From NCBI GenBank assembly GCA_028023455.1, contig JAQFVV010006845.1:1-64000 (forward strand): a stretch of DNA of 64,000 bases, in the 5' to 3' direction. The notes under the pieces are model-generated. The model did no database searches, had not been told where the DNA came from, and was given only the letters and a program-made list of their open reading frames with translations. The first letter of the stretch is position 1, and each line of letters begins with the position of its first letter. Positions 26,606 through 37,339 of the stretch are shown in pieces. Both the position numbers and the translations under genes were made by a program. The DNA is from Epiperipatus broadwayi (taxonomy: Eukaryota > Onychophora > Udeonychophora > Euonychophora > Peripatidae).

Positions 26606-28640
26606 ATGGTTATTTACATCAAGTTTTTCTATTTTACTAAATTAATGAATATTAAACTGATGGAAAAACAAAAGAATATACTTAGTAAAGAAATAAAATA
26701 TTCACCATATGGGAAATGGAATAAAGACATTGTAGAACTGCAAACATTAATAAAGAAGATAACACAGAAATATATAGAAGAGAATTATAGTCTTTATTAT
26801 TCTGAGAATAAAGATGTTAATAGTTTAATTTGTATCAAGTGTTGGTGGTCAAGTGGTCAGCACAGCTGTCTTACAAGCAGTTGTCCCAAGTTCGTGGGTT
26901 CACTTCCTGGCTGATACTTTGACAGATGGAAAAAAAATTTAATTTGTAAAAAAGATAAATTGTGGTTGGAAAGGTTAAAAGATGAAGTAAATAATATGAT
27001 ATATAGATTATAAAAGTTAAATAATAAAAACAAAATTATAAATAAAAATATTAATAATTTACATAATATAATTATAATAGAAGATATTTAAAAAATAACA
27101 AATAAGTATGAAGAAGATATGGTTTTCACAAAGTCAAAGGTAATAAATTACTACTAATGAACAAAGTAGAATATATAGAAAATATGAGTCAAACATTGAC
27201 AGACGTTGATATTATGTTGAAAAATAAAAATGTATGACTTTACAAAAAGAATGCATAATAATAATTTGATAGATAAGAAAGTACTTACATATTTGGAGAA
27301 CAAAGATTGTGTTACAGCTAAGTTTTATGGGGCATGAAACATTTTTAAAAAAGTAATACCATTAAGGACAGTATTTAATGATGCAGGCTCATATTTTGAC
27401 TGAGTGTCAAAATGTTTAGCAAATAATATTTTTTTAAAATATATTAAAAACAATAGTGATTTTTTTACATTCAAAATAATAAAGATTTGATAAAGAAATT
27501 AAAGAAAAAGTAGGAAATTATAATACTTATAATTTGACCATGATAAAAATAGATGTAATATCAAGGTATACTAATATCAATGTAGAAAAAGCCATAGAAT
27601 TAGCAATTAATAAAAATACAGAAATGATAAAAACAAAGAAGTAGAAATGCCAATAAATAAGATGATAGAGATTATAAAAATTTGTTGCAAAGTAAGAGGA
27701 ATATCATAAATAACAGAAAGGATTATTAATAGAAAAGGCACTAAGTACAGTGATAAGTAATATGTATATGGAAGAGTTAAGAGTGTTAATGATAAGTAAC
27801 AGGAATGCTACAGTATTTATAAAAAATATGTTGATGATTATTTATTAATTTTAACAAAAGTCAGAGTCAAATAAATATTTTTCTTGAAGAAATTTATAAT
27901 TTAGATGCAGACAACATTTACAATAGAAAGGGAAAAAGAAAACAAGCTGTCATATTTAGATATTCTATTAATAAAGTCATATTATAATGGTAAGAGTAAA
28001 ATAGAGACTTATATATATATAAATTTTTATAGATTAAAATATAACTAACTGGAATTTGAATATAGACAAAAACCTACAAAATAAATAGTATTAATTCAAA
28101 AATGTAAAGAGCAATAAATTATTGTTTGAATAGAGAAAATTATAAAAAACAAGTAGAATTAATAATTAAGGAGTTTAAAATGAATGATTATCCAAATAAA
28201 GTTATAGAGATAATATAAAATCATCAGAAGAGAAATTTAATAATAAAAAAGAAAATAATCATATAAATGATAGTTGCAACAAAGGTAACATATAGGCATT
28301 AAAACTTACAAAATCAATATTGTAAAAAATATAAATAAAATCATATACAAGATTAATAAAAAGTTTAATAATGTGGTCAAATTTAAGATAATAAATAAAA
28401 AAAGAAAGAATATACTTAATATATTAGACAATAAATGTGTAGAAAATTATATAAATGGAATATATTAAATTAAGTGTAAGTCTTGTCATGCTAACAATTT
28501 AAAAGTAATTATATAGGTGAAACAAAGAATTCATTTTATACAAGATTAATTCAAAACAGATATTATAAAAGATCACCTATTTATTTACATTTCTTGGAGA
28601 TAGGACATCAATTTTAAAAAAGATAGTATAAAGATGATTA
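26606..28640 (+). pseudogene. Penelope-type reverse transcriptase with GIY-YIG endonuclease, decayed
   Basis: The intact enzyme would copy element RNA at a nick cut by its own GIY-YIG domain. An open first part (26606-26830) encodes a K/E-rich segment with SPYGKWNKDIVELQ. After the SINE the frame resumes as KDKLWLERLKDEVNN. Then come NKVEYIENMSQTLTD near 27150-27200, TAKFYGA and IPLRTVFND near 27315-27380 (the FYGLPKIHK..IPLRPIV region of the family), motif A KIDVISRYTNINVEKAIEL (D at 27552), SNMYMEELR near 27750, and the catalytic YVDD at 27827-27838. The YLDILL block follows near 27955. GIY lies at 28457-28465 and, one frame over, NYIGETKNSFYTRL with YIG at 28510-28518, then H and GH near 28580-28605. 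Many stops lie between. Confidence 0.78.
26824..26948 (+). mobile_element. tRNA-Val-like SINE or retropseudogene with 11-bp target duplication
   Basis: A perfect direct repeat TTTAATTTGTA flanks the insert (26824-26834 and 26938-26948). The insert (26835-26937) has an A-box (TGGTCAAGTGG), an anticodon-arm-like hairpin with loop CTTACAA (anticodon TAC, valine), a B-box-like GGGTTCACTTCC, and a short A-rich tail after GACAGATGG. Acceptor-like ends pair only with several G-T wobbles. The target duplication plus A-rich tail shows reverse-transcriptase-driven insertion into the older Penelope-like element. At about 100 bp it is short for a SINE, so a tRNA retropseudogene is an alternative. Confidence 0.75.
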
Positions 28641-29307
28641 ATTATACGAATAATAAAAGATAGAATAATAAAATAATCTATATTGATTAAAAATATTAGG
28701 TCCTCTATAAATAAGGATTTAGGTTTAAAACATTAATTTTATAAAAATATGTTGGTTAATATAAATCAATATGTATAGCTTAATAAAAAAAAATTGTTTC
28801 AAAAGATGCTCATAGAAGAAGAAATGTAAAAAAAATTGAAATTGTTTCAGATAAAACTTGTTTAGAAGTTGGTAAGAATTTAAAAGGGCTAAAGTTTTTA
28901 AAAAAAATTATCAATTGAAAAAATAGAATTATATATAAAATACCATGTTGTTATTATTAAAATGATAAAAATAATTGATTAAAAAGTTTTAAAATAATAC
29001 AAATGTAGAAAAGTATATATTAAAATTAGAACAAATTATGAAAAGATGAAAAATTTATAAAAAGTAATTTTTAAATTGTGCTTTACCACTCAAAGGTGAA
29101 ATAAATAACAAGGATTTTATAAAAATTAATATTAATTAAAAATGAATAAGGATATATCATTATAGAGATCATTGAAAAATGAATTGTTATTTTAAAGTTC
29201 ATCACACAGGATATTGTTTATATTGTTTATATTATTTATAAGTATGTTTACATAGATGAGTATTAATTGTATGAGTATATGTGCATATATTTGAATATTG
29301 TAGCTTT

Positions 29308-29345
29308 GATGATGACTGCTAGACAGTTGAAATCTAAATAAGAAG
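29308..29345 (+). promoter_or_regulatory. Penelope 3' terminal hairpin, hammerhead-like but decayed
   Basis: TTGATGA is followed by the hairpin ACTG-CTAGA-CAGT and then GAAA, the order of a hammerhead core (CTGANGA, stem II, GAAA). The first core base is T instead of C, and stem I closes by only about two pairs. Hammerheads are known in Penelope-like elements, so this may be a dead one. Confidence 0.35.
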
Positions 29346-29679
29346 GAATAAATTCTATTATAGAAAATTGCAATGAAAAGTGTTTATGTAAGATGCATAT
29401 GCTATTTTATTTAATTTAACTAATTACATAATTAATGCATTACAAAGTCATATATGTATCTTTAAAGACCTTCAATTAACTCATTGTTTAACTAAAGTAT
29501 GAAATGTTATATAATAATTCAATACAAAGTAAATAATAACTTTTTTACAAATATATATATATATATATATATTAATAATAAAAGTTGCAAAACATGAAAC
29601 TGATTATAATTGTTACCTATTCATAATATAATTATATATAAACTCCAATGATAAGAATGTGATTCTTTCTATAAGAAGT

Positions 29680-29962
29680 CTGGAGTGCCATTTCTGTATT
29701 AATATATGTGGTATGTAGAAGCATATGTTAGCTATTTATCACAAAAATTGTAAGGTGTTAGCATGTATAAATCATGAGTTACAATATGAAATGTGAAAGT
29801 GTGCCTTGTAGATTTTGATGGATCATCTTCAATGCTCTCTCTGGCATTACAAAAACTTGCAACCCACTTGAAAACCTTCCTGAAACTCATAGATTCACTG
29901 TTATATGATGTTTGGATCATTTCAAGTGCTTCAATAATAGTAACAAAATTTAATGTTAGCAT
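29680..29962 (-). pseudogene. Mariner/GVQW-like helix-turn-helix fragment
   Basis: The minus-strand frame 29962-29732 encodes about 50 residues resembling the N-terminal helix-turn-helix of mariner-type transposases (SETMAR/GVQW-like proteins): LNFVTIIEALEMIQTSYN, then SFRKVFKWVASF and ARESIEDDPSKS. The family pattern is ETFEML..AYG....S...VFEW..RF..GRESVEDD. After this the frame runs into unrelated sequence and stops, with no DDD/DDE catalytic domain. The DNA just beyond the conserved part is also present near 44575-44700, so this is a repeated fragment and not a host gene. Confidence 0.6.
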
Positions 29963-31060
29963 GTTGATTTAGTATGGGTTAATGTAAAACATGCTGTATC
30001 ATTTCATAATTTGTGAAACAGACAGAATACCAGTGCAAAAATTTTATGATGAATAACTAAGCATTGTTACTAAGTAATTCAAATATTGATTTAAAGATTA
30101 AATCTGCAGGAAGTTTGAAAAAAATTCAGTCCCCTATCCACTTTTTACAGGAACATATTGTATATGATTTTATTGACTATAAATAACATCATATTTTAAT
30201 CTTTCATACCTTAAAGTAAACAAGTACTCTGCTTAATGTAAATAAAATTTGAATTTATAATTATTTATAATTAATGCTATCAGTCCTTATTCAATGTGAT
30301 GAAAAAACCATGAATCATGCTTACCATTGCCACTTCTGGTGTTAAAATTTGTTGCAAACTCATGGGCAATAATCCATTTTTATTATTATTTATAGAATGC
30401 AAGTCTCATGGAATCTTCCAATCCATTATTGTATCAAACAACATTGTGCAGGGACTTGATTTGATTTTTGATGACTATAAACATATATCAGATTCTGTAA
30501 ATGGAAATATAAGAAGAATTGTGTTTACAAAATTCCAACTTGTTATCAATTGTTACTATTGATGTTTTAATATAAGAATAAATAATTGATGTTTTAATAT
30601 AAGAATAAATAATAAACCTTTAATGAACTCTAGACTGACAAAAGCATGCACCAGACCCATGAATGTTTTATAGCAGCTAGTATTTTATATCAATTTGCCT
30701 TCAAAATATTTTCATTTTCACAGTGCCAAATTTTGTTATGTATTGTACACTAATATTTCTAGCTGAAAACAGATTGCAATAGGTTAATATAATTAAATTC
30801 AATAAACAGTTTGTTATTCAAGAGTCCACAAAATGTTTCAGCACTTATAGTTACAAAACAAAATCATGATCTATGAACACTGGACTCTAGAGTTTGCCAT
30901 TTCATGACTGCACTTTTTACAATCTTTAATAGTTTGCTTTTACTTGCTATTTCCCTAGCATAATTTATTTTAGAATCTCAAACTTTTAGCAGCATTATAA
31001 AATAATAAAATAATACATATCATTCAGAAATAATCAGCTAAAGTAAAAGATCTGTAAGCA
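29963..31060. other. Unassigned stretch with one possible retroelement scrap
   Basis: An 81-codon frame at 30317-30562 (+) has a distant look of a retroviral-type protease region (SGVKICCKLMGNN, then IVQGLDLIF) but lacks a DSG/DTG active site. I do not assign it. Two direct copies of a 28-29 bp unit (TTGATGTTTTAATATAAG) lie at about 30558-30613. Confidence 0.35.
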
Positions 31061-32402
31061 CCATCATTGTCAACCATTATCAATCCACTTCAGGATGAAG
31101 GTCTGTCAAAGTTTAATCCATCTTCTCCAATTTCTAGCTTCTGTTCTCATCATTACCCCTGCATACTTTCTTATTTCATCCATTCATCTCACATGTGGTC
31201 TCTTTCTGGGTCCTTTACAATCTCTTAGAATCCAGTTTAATATTTCTGTTGTTAATCTATTATCATCACTTATAGCAATATGCCCAGCACAACTCCACTT
31301 CAGTTTTTTATTTCTTTCAATGATGTCAGTAACACTAGTTTGTTCTCTTACACATATATTGCATTTTCGATCTCTTCTTGTTACTCCCAACATGCATCTT
31401 CCCATACTTCTTTGAGTGGTCTGAAGTATCTGTATTGCTCTTCTATTAGATATCCAGGTTTCAGATCCATAAGTAAGAGCTGGCAAGACCCATTTATTAA
31501 AAACTTTTCTTTTCAAACACATAGACAAAAGCACTCCAACCAAATTTAATTATATGATTAAATTCATTCATTATATTTCCATTTACATTAATAATTTGAC
31601 CAAAGTATTTATAGTTGTTAACTTCTTTTAACTCATCATAATCAATTTCTATTTTATCCTTTTGAGAAAATCCATTGAACATTGCTTTAGCATTTTTAAC
31701 ATTTACCTTTAGTCCTACTTTCTTACTTTCATCTGGTAACTCCTGCAACATTTCCTGACATTCTAAAGCATTATTTTCAAAAAACAACTACATCATCTGC
31801 AAAATCCAAATGACTTAAATAATCACCATTTAATTTTACATTTTAAGTTCCCATTTTAATCCACAAAATACTTTGCAGCAGCACTGCTGTAAAAAGTTTT
31901 GGAGATATTGAGACACCTTGTCTTACGCCTTTCTCAATGTTAACTTTCCTAGTATCATTATGTTGCATTTTTATAAATATTCTTTAGAATATGACAATAT
32001 CCTGTATCTATATGTTGATAATTCAATGTTGTAATCACTGAAGAAATGCTTACACAATGAATCAAAAGCCTTTTATAATCTAAAAATCATAATGGCAACT
32101 CATATTCATTGGTTCATTCTATAATTTCTCTCAATACTTGGATATCATCTACTGTACTAAAACCACTTTTAAATCCAGCTGCTTTAATCTTAAACTCATA
32201 GGTCAAAAGCTAATAAATTCACCATGCTGGCTAATGTGTATTGGTGAGCAGCTCATCAATGTTTGTATACTATATGAATAATCACAAAGTAATAACAGCT
32301 GCAATGACAATAACATATGGAGTAGACATTAGGAATTTGTCCTGCTTGGTTCCTTTAAAGTTTTCAAGAAGAATCAAAGGGTCATCTTTCAGTTAATAGC
32401 AA
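31061..32402 (-). mobile_element. Internally deleted copy of the RTE-type LINE
   Basis: It reads on the minus strand from 32402 (same 5' start, TTGCTATTAACTGAAAG) to 31061 (same TGATAATGGTTGA 3' end). The 5' leader matches 21091-21307 and then jumps, at about 32180-32190, straight into the part of the RT matching 23198 of the other copy. That is an internal loss of about 1.9 kb, removing the whole endonuclease and the front of the RT. Short homology (AGATCAAG / AGAACAAG in the fuller copy) marks the joint. Both termini are kept, so this is not ordinary 5' truncation. Confidence 0.85.
31073..32190 (-). pseudogene. LINE reverse transcriptase C-terminal half, broken
   Basis: On the minus strand the sequence runs from the GFKSGFSTVD block through motif B and the canonical FADD (about 31795-31815) to the C-terminal GHIA..DDNR and PRKRPHVR blocks. 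Open pieces are 31787-31497 and 31543-31184. An extra T after the FADD region and other indels break the frame. It keeps FADD and the LFTAV run where the copy at 21-24 kb has FTDD and a one-base loss, so the two copies decayed independently from an active parent. Confidence 0.8.
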
Positions 32403-33050
32403 ACTTCTTTATCAATTTAAAAAATGTGTTTTGTTTTATTTCTTGTTTTTAAAAATAAAGATTAATCAATAAAAGATTTTACTTTTTTTCAAAAAAAAGT
32501 GAGCTTTCTTTTTTGTGTGTGTGTGTGTGAGAGAGAGAGAGAGCATCTATATATAAATATTGAAATAAAAAAACCTTTATCCACCACTAATCATAAAGAG
32601 CAAACTCATTCATTCACATAAAATGATCATATTAACTCTAGATTTAATAAAGTTGGAAATATTATCAAACTTTGAACTTTAAATCAGAATCAGGTAGAAT
32701 CAACATCTCTTTCAGTGTGGGAAGCATTTGAAGTTCAGCCTTGTTAGATCTGAATTTGAAATATATATAGTCATTTTGCATGTACAGGCTAGTTTGAGAA
32801 AGAAGTTGGTGCTTCATGATTACCAGTGGATGAAGATTTTGCCATTTTGATATTTACATTCAACTTATAATGCTGTACTTTGTTGTAAATATATATAAAA
32901 TTTTAATTTACCTTTTGGAAGAGAAGGTAACTTAAAAAGAATATTAAAATGATATAACTGTCTCTTATTCTTAACCATTATAATAATATAATTTGTTAAA
33001 CCACTAAACATTACATGATCATTATTTTTTATGCTTGCTCAAGCTGTTAA
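32403..33050. other. Unassigned, with (GT)n(GA)n microsatellite
   Basis: A compound GT/GA tract lies at about 32514-32543, about 110 bp upstream of the LINE 5' end. The rest is AT-rich with no recognised content. Confidence 0.55.
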
Positions 33051-33267
33051 AACAGGCAAAATTATCCATACAGTAGTGCCATTCAGTGCAAGCCAGAGCA
33101 ATCAATGGATGCCAGAAGGGTTGTGGATAAAATCCCTATCTAGTGCCTATTCAAGTTAGAAATTAGTCTGGGGATATTGGATGGTTAGGGATTTTATGTA
33201 CTTCTGACATCCATTGATTCTCTGGCTTGCACTGAGTGGCACTACTGTATGAAGAGGTTTGCCTGTT
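33051..33267. mobile_element. Foldback MITE-like element, about 66-90 bp arms
   Basis: The left arm from AACAGGCAAA to about 33118 is the reverse complement of the right arm ending TTTGCCTGTT at 33267, with about 58 of 66 positions matching. A shared inner block ATAAAATCCCTA extends the pairing. Flanks read GTTAA on the left and TTAAT on the right, so a TTAA or TA duplication is possible but overlaps the terminal repeat and cannot be settled. Confidence 0.8.
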
Positions 33268-33444
33268 AATATAATTTATTCAATTGTATATCTATTAGAA
33301 CTACAGTAACTATTTTAATGAGGCTCATATACCAATAAATAACAGTTGAACAATAATTGTTGATTTTTTATATATGTCAGATGTATCCAATCCATAAAAG
33401 CGATGTTTTTTTTTGATTGGTTGGGTTTAACAATTTTTTAAGAC

Positions 33445-33907
33445 TTAATATAAATAGAACATTTTAATATTATATAAATAAATGAGTAAATTAATACATT
33501 GTACAGGCTTACACCTGCACATACAGATATATATGTAATATATAATGGATTCGAACTCAGACTTTCACACAACCCTTAACTCTCCAAGCCATCTCATATT
33601 GCTGACCCACCTGATCACACACATGTTGAAAAGATAAATAATCACCAATATACATATTTTGTGCTAAACCAGAACTCATCAGTTGGTCCAGATTACCCTC
33701 TCCTCACATATATACAATCAGTGCTCAGCTTTATATTAAGATAGTCAATCTTCATACTTTAATGGACAGGCTTCAAACTACTCCAACTCACAACTTTTCA
33801 GCCTTCCATTTCATTGAAAATCTGATGATGGATTGTTTAACCCTTGTTAGTGCCAAGATTGTCCATTAATATAAATAGAACATTTTAATATTATATAAAT
33901 AAATGAG
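33445..33907 (-). mobile_element. SINE-like element between identical 42-bp direct repeats
   Basis: 33445-33486 and 33866-33907 are identical over 42 bp. The 379 bp between them matches, on the minus strand, both arms of the 48.71-49.49 kb palindrome (CATCATCAGATTTTCAATGA, GAAGCCTGTCCATTAAAG, ATGAGT(T/G)CTG blocks). A B-box GAGTTCGAATCC sits at the downstream (minus-strand 3') end near 33549-33560, preceded by a tRNA-like TGGCTTGGAGAG. That is an odd place for a pol III promoter, which normally lies at the 5' end. A diverged third copy of the 42-bp repeat lies near 34050, so the direct repeats may be part of a local array and not a target duplication. Confidence 0.65.
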
Positions 33908-34701
33908 ATAAATGTACAAAGGTCATCATTTTTGTACTATAGTTTATTAATTGCAAAGTAATTTTGAAACCGATCTGAAAGGCTATTGTTCGAGGTTTTT
34001 GGGTAGGCCATCATTTTTTTAATGACTGCTATTGTTAAACAAAAGACTTTAATATTATATAAATAAATTTGATAAATATACCTATTCAGGATTTGTATTA
34101 CAGTTTATTAATGGTAAAATTACGTTTTTGTAATATTGTTTTAATCAGTTGCTTTAACAAATGTTTTTTTTCCTTTGCAGAATTACTTGCTTTGAATAAA
34201 ATGCTTGTAATCAAATTAAACCTCTAAATTTAAATTTAAATTAAATATAACTGTTATATTTTATATGTGAATTTGACAGTGTTACAGAATTACAGTGTGG
34301 CAGAATTACTTCATTTGCATAAAATATTCATTGTAATGCAGACAAGATAATAGTGTTTTTAATTGGTTGTGAATTTGACGTGTGACAGACTTACAAACAA
34401 ACTTTCATTCACCAATTAGACAACAGGGACAGCAGAGATTTTATATATAAAATATATAATATTCAATATTATGATTTTCATGACTATACTTTTTAACCTA
34501 ACACAAAACAATAATTAAGAAAAAAGGAGCCACATTTTTTGTGCATCATTTATTAATATAGTGACTTGTTTAATTAAAACACTTTGGTTAGAAAAAAATG
34601 ATATTTAAAGCAATGGTGCAATGTATCTAAATATGTTTCAAATTGATTTCTTTGAATAGTTGGTATGTTTAAAAGTTATCTCAGTTTGGTACTTTGGTAT
34701 T

Positions 34702-34932
34702 AGAGCTGTGACACGTAGCATGTATTAGACCTACTGGACCTGTTGGCATTCATATCAATCTGCTGATGACTTTGTGATGTCACCAAAATGACATATACAT
34801 GACTCTTTCCCAAAAAACAAAAAAGGACATGTACACAGCTCTTTTTGCAACATCTCCAAAGTTATTGGGAGGTGGTTGATATGAATGTCAACAGGCCCAG
34901 CAAATCTAATACATGCTCCGTGTTCCAGCTCT
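34702..34932. mobile_element. Foldback MITE-like element, about 60-bp arms
   Basis: The left arm starts AGAGCTG (34702) and the right arm ends CAGCTCT (34932). The arms share GCATGTATTAGA and the CCTGTTG(G/A)CATTCATATCAA block in inverted orientation, about 85% alike. The spacer is about 100 bp with no coding capacity. Confidence 0.8.
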
Positions 34933-34979
34933 AAAAATGAGTACATTTTAAAAAATAGTAACACATAATACAATGGAAT

Positions 34980-36090
34980 TCAAAGAAATATTGCAAAATT
35001 TTTAACAAAAAATGTAATATATATTTAGCAGATGATTATTGAGAAATCAAGATAATATTGTAGTGAAATTCAAACAAATATTGTACAAAAATTAAAAAAA
35101 AATATGAGTAAATCTAAAAACTACATTTTTGTAATACTTACCATGAAATATTGAACAGGGAAATCAAGTTATTTGAACATATTTTGAAAGATTTTTCACA
35201 AAAAATGTAGTATGTATTCAGTAGATGATTATTGAGAAATCAAGGTAATATTGTAGTAACATTCAAACAAATATTGTACACAATTTTAAAAAATATATAA
35301 TGAAATCTAAAAACTTTTCAAAATGATGCATTTCCAAAAAAAAAAACCCGCAAACATGATGCCATTGACGGTTTTAATATTTCAATATTTTGGAAGATTT
35401 TTAACAAAAAATGTAGTATATATTCAGTAGATGATTATTGAAAAATCAAGGTAATATTGTAGTGAAATTCAAACAAATATTGTACAAAATTTTAAAAAGA
35501 AAAATACGAATAAATCTAAAAACTTTTAAAAACAATGCATTTCCCAAAAAAATAAAACAGTAAATGTGACGTCATTGACGGTTTTAATATTTCAATATTT
35601 TGGAAGATTTTTAACAAAAAATGAAGTATATATTCAGTAGATGATTATTAGGAAATCAAGATAAAATTGTAGTGAAATTCAAATAAATGTTGTACAAAAT
35701 TTAAAAAACAAAAATAGCAGTAAATCTAAAAACTGTTAAAAATGACGCATTCCACCCCCACCCCCACCCCCCAAAAAAAAAAAACAGCAAATGCGATGCC
35801 ATTGACGGTTTCAATATTTCAATATTTTGGAAAATTTTTAACAAAAAATGTAGTATATATTTAGTATATGATTATTGAGAAATTGAGGTAGTATTGTAGT
35901 GAAATTCAAACAAATATTTACAAAATTTAAAAAAGAAAAATACGAGTAAATCTAAAAACTTTTAAAAATGACACATTTCCAAAAAAAAAAACCATGCCAT
36001 TATTGGTAAAAATTTTAAAAATGGATTAAATATATTTTTGTGATATTTACCATGAAATATTGAACAGGGATATCTGGTTATTTGAATATC
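34980..36090. repeat. Five-copy tandem array, about 193-228 bp period
   Basis: (G/T)ATGATTATT...GAAATC(A)AGGTA starts at about 35031, 35224, 35430, 35640 and 35868. Each unit also holds TTTTTAACAAAAAATG, AATATTGTAC and, in the middle units, CATTGACGGTTT(T/C)AATATTTC. The block CCATGAAATATTGAACAGGG occurs near both edges (about 35143 and 36051). Units carry A-rich slippage tracts of different length. This is a small satellite-like array. Confidence 0.85.
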
Positions 36091-37330
36091 TTCTACATGA
36101 GCCCAAAATTGGCACCTGCTCAATAAAAAAAAAAACAGAAAGCATGAAAAAAGCTAATGTGGAGATGTTAACAAATCCAAAAGATCGCACTGATAAGGAA
36201 AGACACATTTTGACACCTCTCTCATGGATTACTCAATTATGAGCACCATTGGTAGTTCCATTATTGTGATGTCACATGTAAGAAAATACATGTTTTCACA
36301 CCTCTAAAAATGGATTACTTTCTTTCAAATCATTGTGGATGTGAGAAGTCTCCTATCTCCCCAATGTTGCAGGTTTAATACCTCAATTTAAATATTGTCA
36401 ACAATTATTCAAACAAAGTCATCTGATTATATTTCTTGGGAATTCATAAAAAATTTGCATGCCAGACCTGAAAATGCCAAATTCAATTCTGGATATTTGA
36501 TTCTAAGTCAGATGATTTACCTACTGCACCATTGAAAAAAGTGAAAATATATAATAAAGTATCTCTAGTGCTTTAATATATATATATATAATATTCAAAT
36601 GAAGACTCATGCTACTATACAATTAAATATTTGAAAATAAATATTTATTTTATAGTGGCAAGACTCTTAATCTTGAATATTGTATATTTTCATTTTTCCA
36701 GGAGTAAGATAACAAGAGAGAGAGAGAGAGAGATACCAGTAAATCTGATAATACCCTGATCATCTCACATATATCTATGAGACTCTATTCATAATACTAT
36801 CCAACACTAAAGACTGAATATGACTATCACATTATCTTATCGCAAATAAGATATCATTTTATATCTCAGGCTTGAATTATACTTTCATACTAAACAGGTA
36901 CAAAAATATTATACATTCTTCTCAATTATAACAAAAATCATAAACAAATAGACTAAGTCATAATAAAATAATGAGACTTTTATTTAATAACTCTTATCCA
37001 ACAATCTACAATAGCACTAATGATGCTATAAGAAGAAAGAGATTTTGTTCATACTCATATATTAAACTAAAGGTTTGTTACAATCCAAATTAAGATAATG
37101 CCATCTAATACAATGTTAAACATTGGTGTTATTTTAACATCAAACAACATATTTAATAAAGTGACTTTTAAATATTACTGTAATCTTCATAATTAAATAT
37201 TATCATATTTGTGTGATTCTAATTTTCTGATAATGTAGATGATGATATCAAAACAAAGTCAAAAATGAAGAATAAATAAATTTATTAATATTCTAAAATG
37301 TAATAATTATAAATGCTTTTAAATTTCAAT
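36091..37330. other. Mostly unassigned; GA and TA microsatellites
   Basis: A (TA)n run lies near 36579-36591 and a (GA)n tract at 36715-36733. The 60-codon frame at 36060-36242 (+) starts in the last repeat unit and matches nothing. A tRNA-like stretch at 36466-36537 is listed separately. Confidence 0.5.
36466..36537 (-). mobile_element. tRNA-like SINE head, degenerate
   Basis: On the minus strand, TGGTGCAGTAGG (A-box-like, complement of 36520-36531) is followed about 30 bases later by GAATTGAATTTGGC (degenerate B-box). Spacing suits a tRNA-derived SINE head. No tail or target duplication was found. Confidence 0.35.
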
Positions 37331-37339
37331 ATAATTAAA

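Larger units (their letters stand above)
26606..29345 (+). mobile_element. Degenerate Penelope-like retroelement
   Basis: The order of motifs, read across shifted frames, is that of a Penelope-like element: an N-terminal lysine-rich region, reverse transcriptase, then a GIY-YIG endonuclease. The 3' terminal region near 29308-29336 reads GATGATGACTGCTAGACAG then TTGAAATCT, resembling the hairpin-plus-GAAA ends common in this group. The body has many stops and frameshifts, so it is an old copy. A small tRNA-like SINE has landed in it at 26835-26937. The 5' boundary is uncertain. Confidence 0.75.

Noticed and set aside
26835-26937. Functional tRNA-Val gene
   Set aside because: Acceptor and T stems pair poorly, and the A-rich tail with target duplication shows a retroposed copy.
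30317-30562. Retroviral-type protease fragment
   Set aside because: A vague resemblance only; the DSG/DTG active site is absent and no other gag-pol parts are near.
33041-33270. piggyBac origin for the 33.05 kb foldback based on flanking TTAA
   Set aside because: The TTAA overlaps the terminal repeat itself and the ends do not start CCC, so the duplication cannot be shown.
34980-36090. CRISPR-like array
   Set aside because: Units of about 205 bp with homologous content throughout; no short repeats with unique spacers, and the DNA is eukaryotic.
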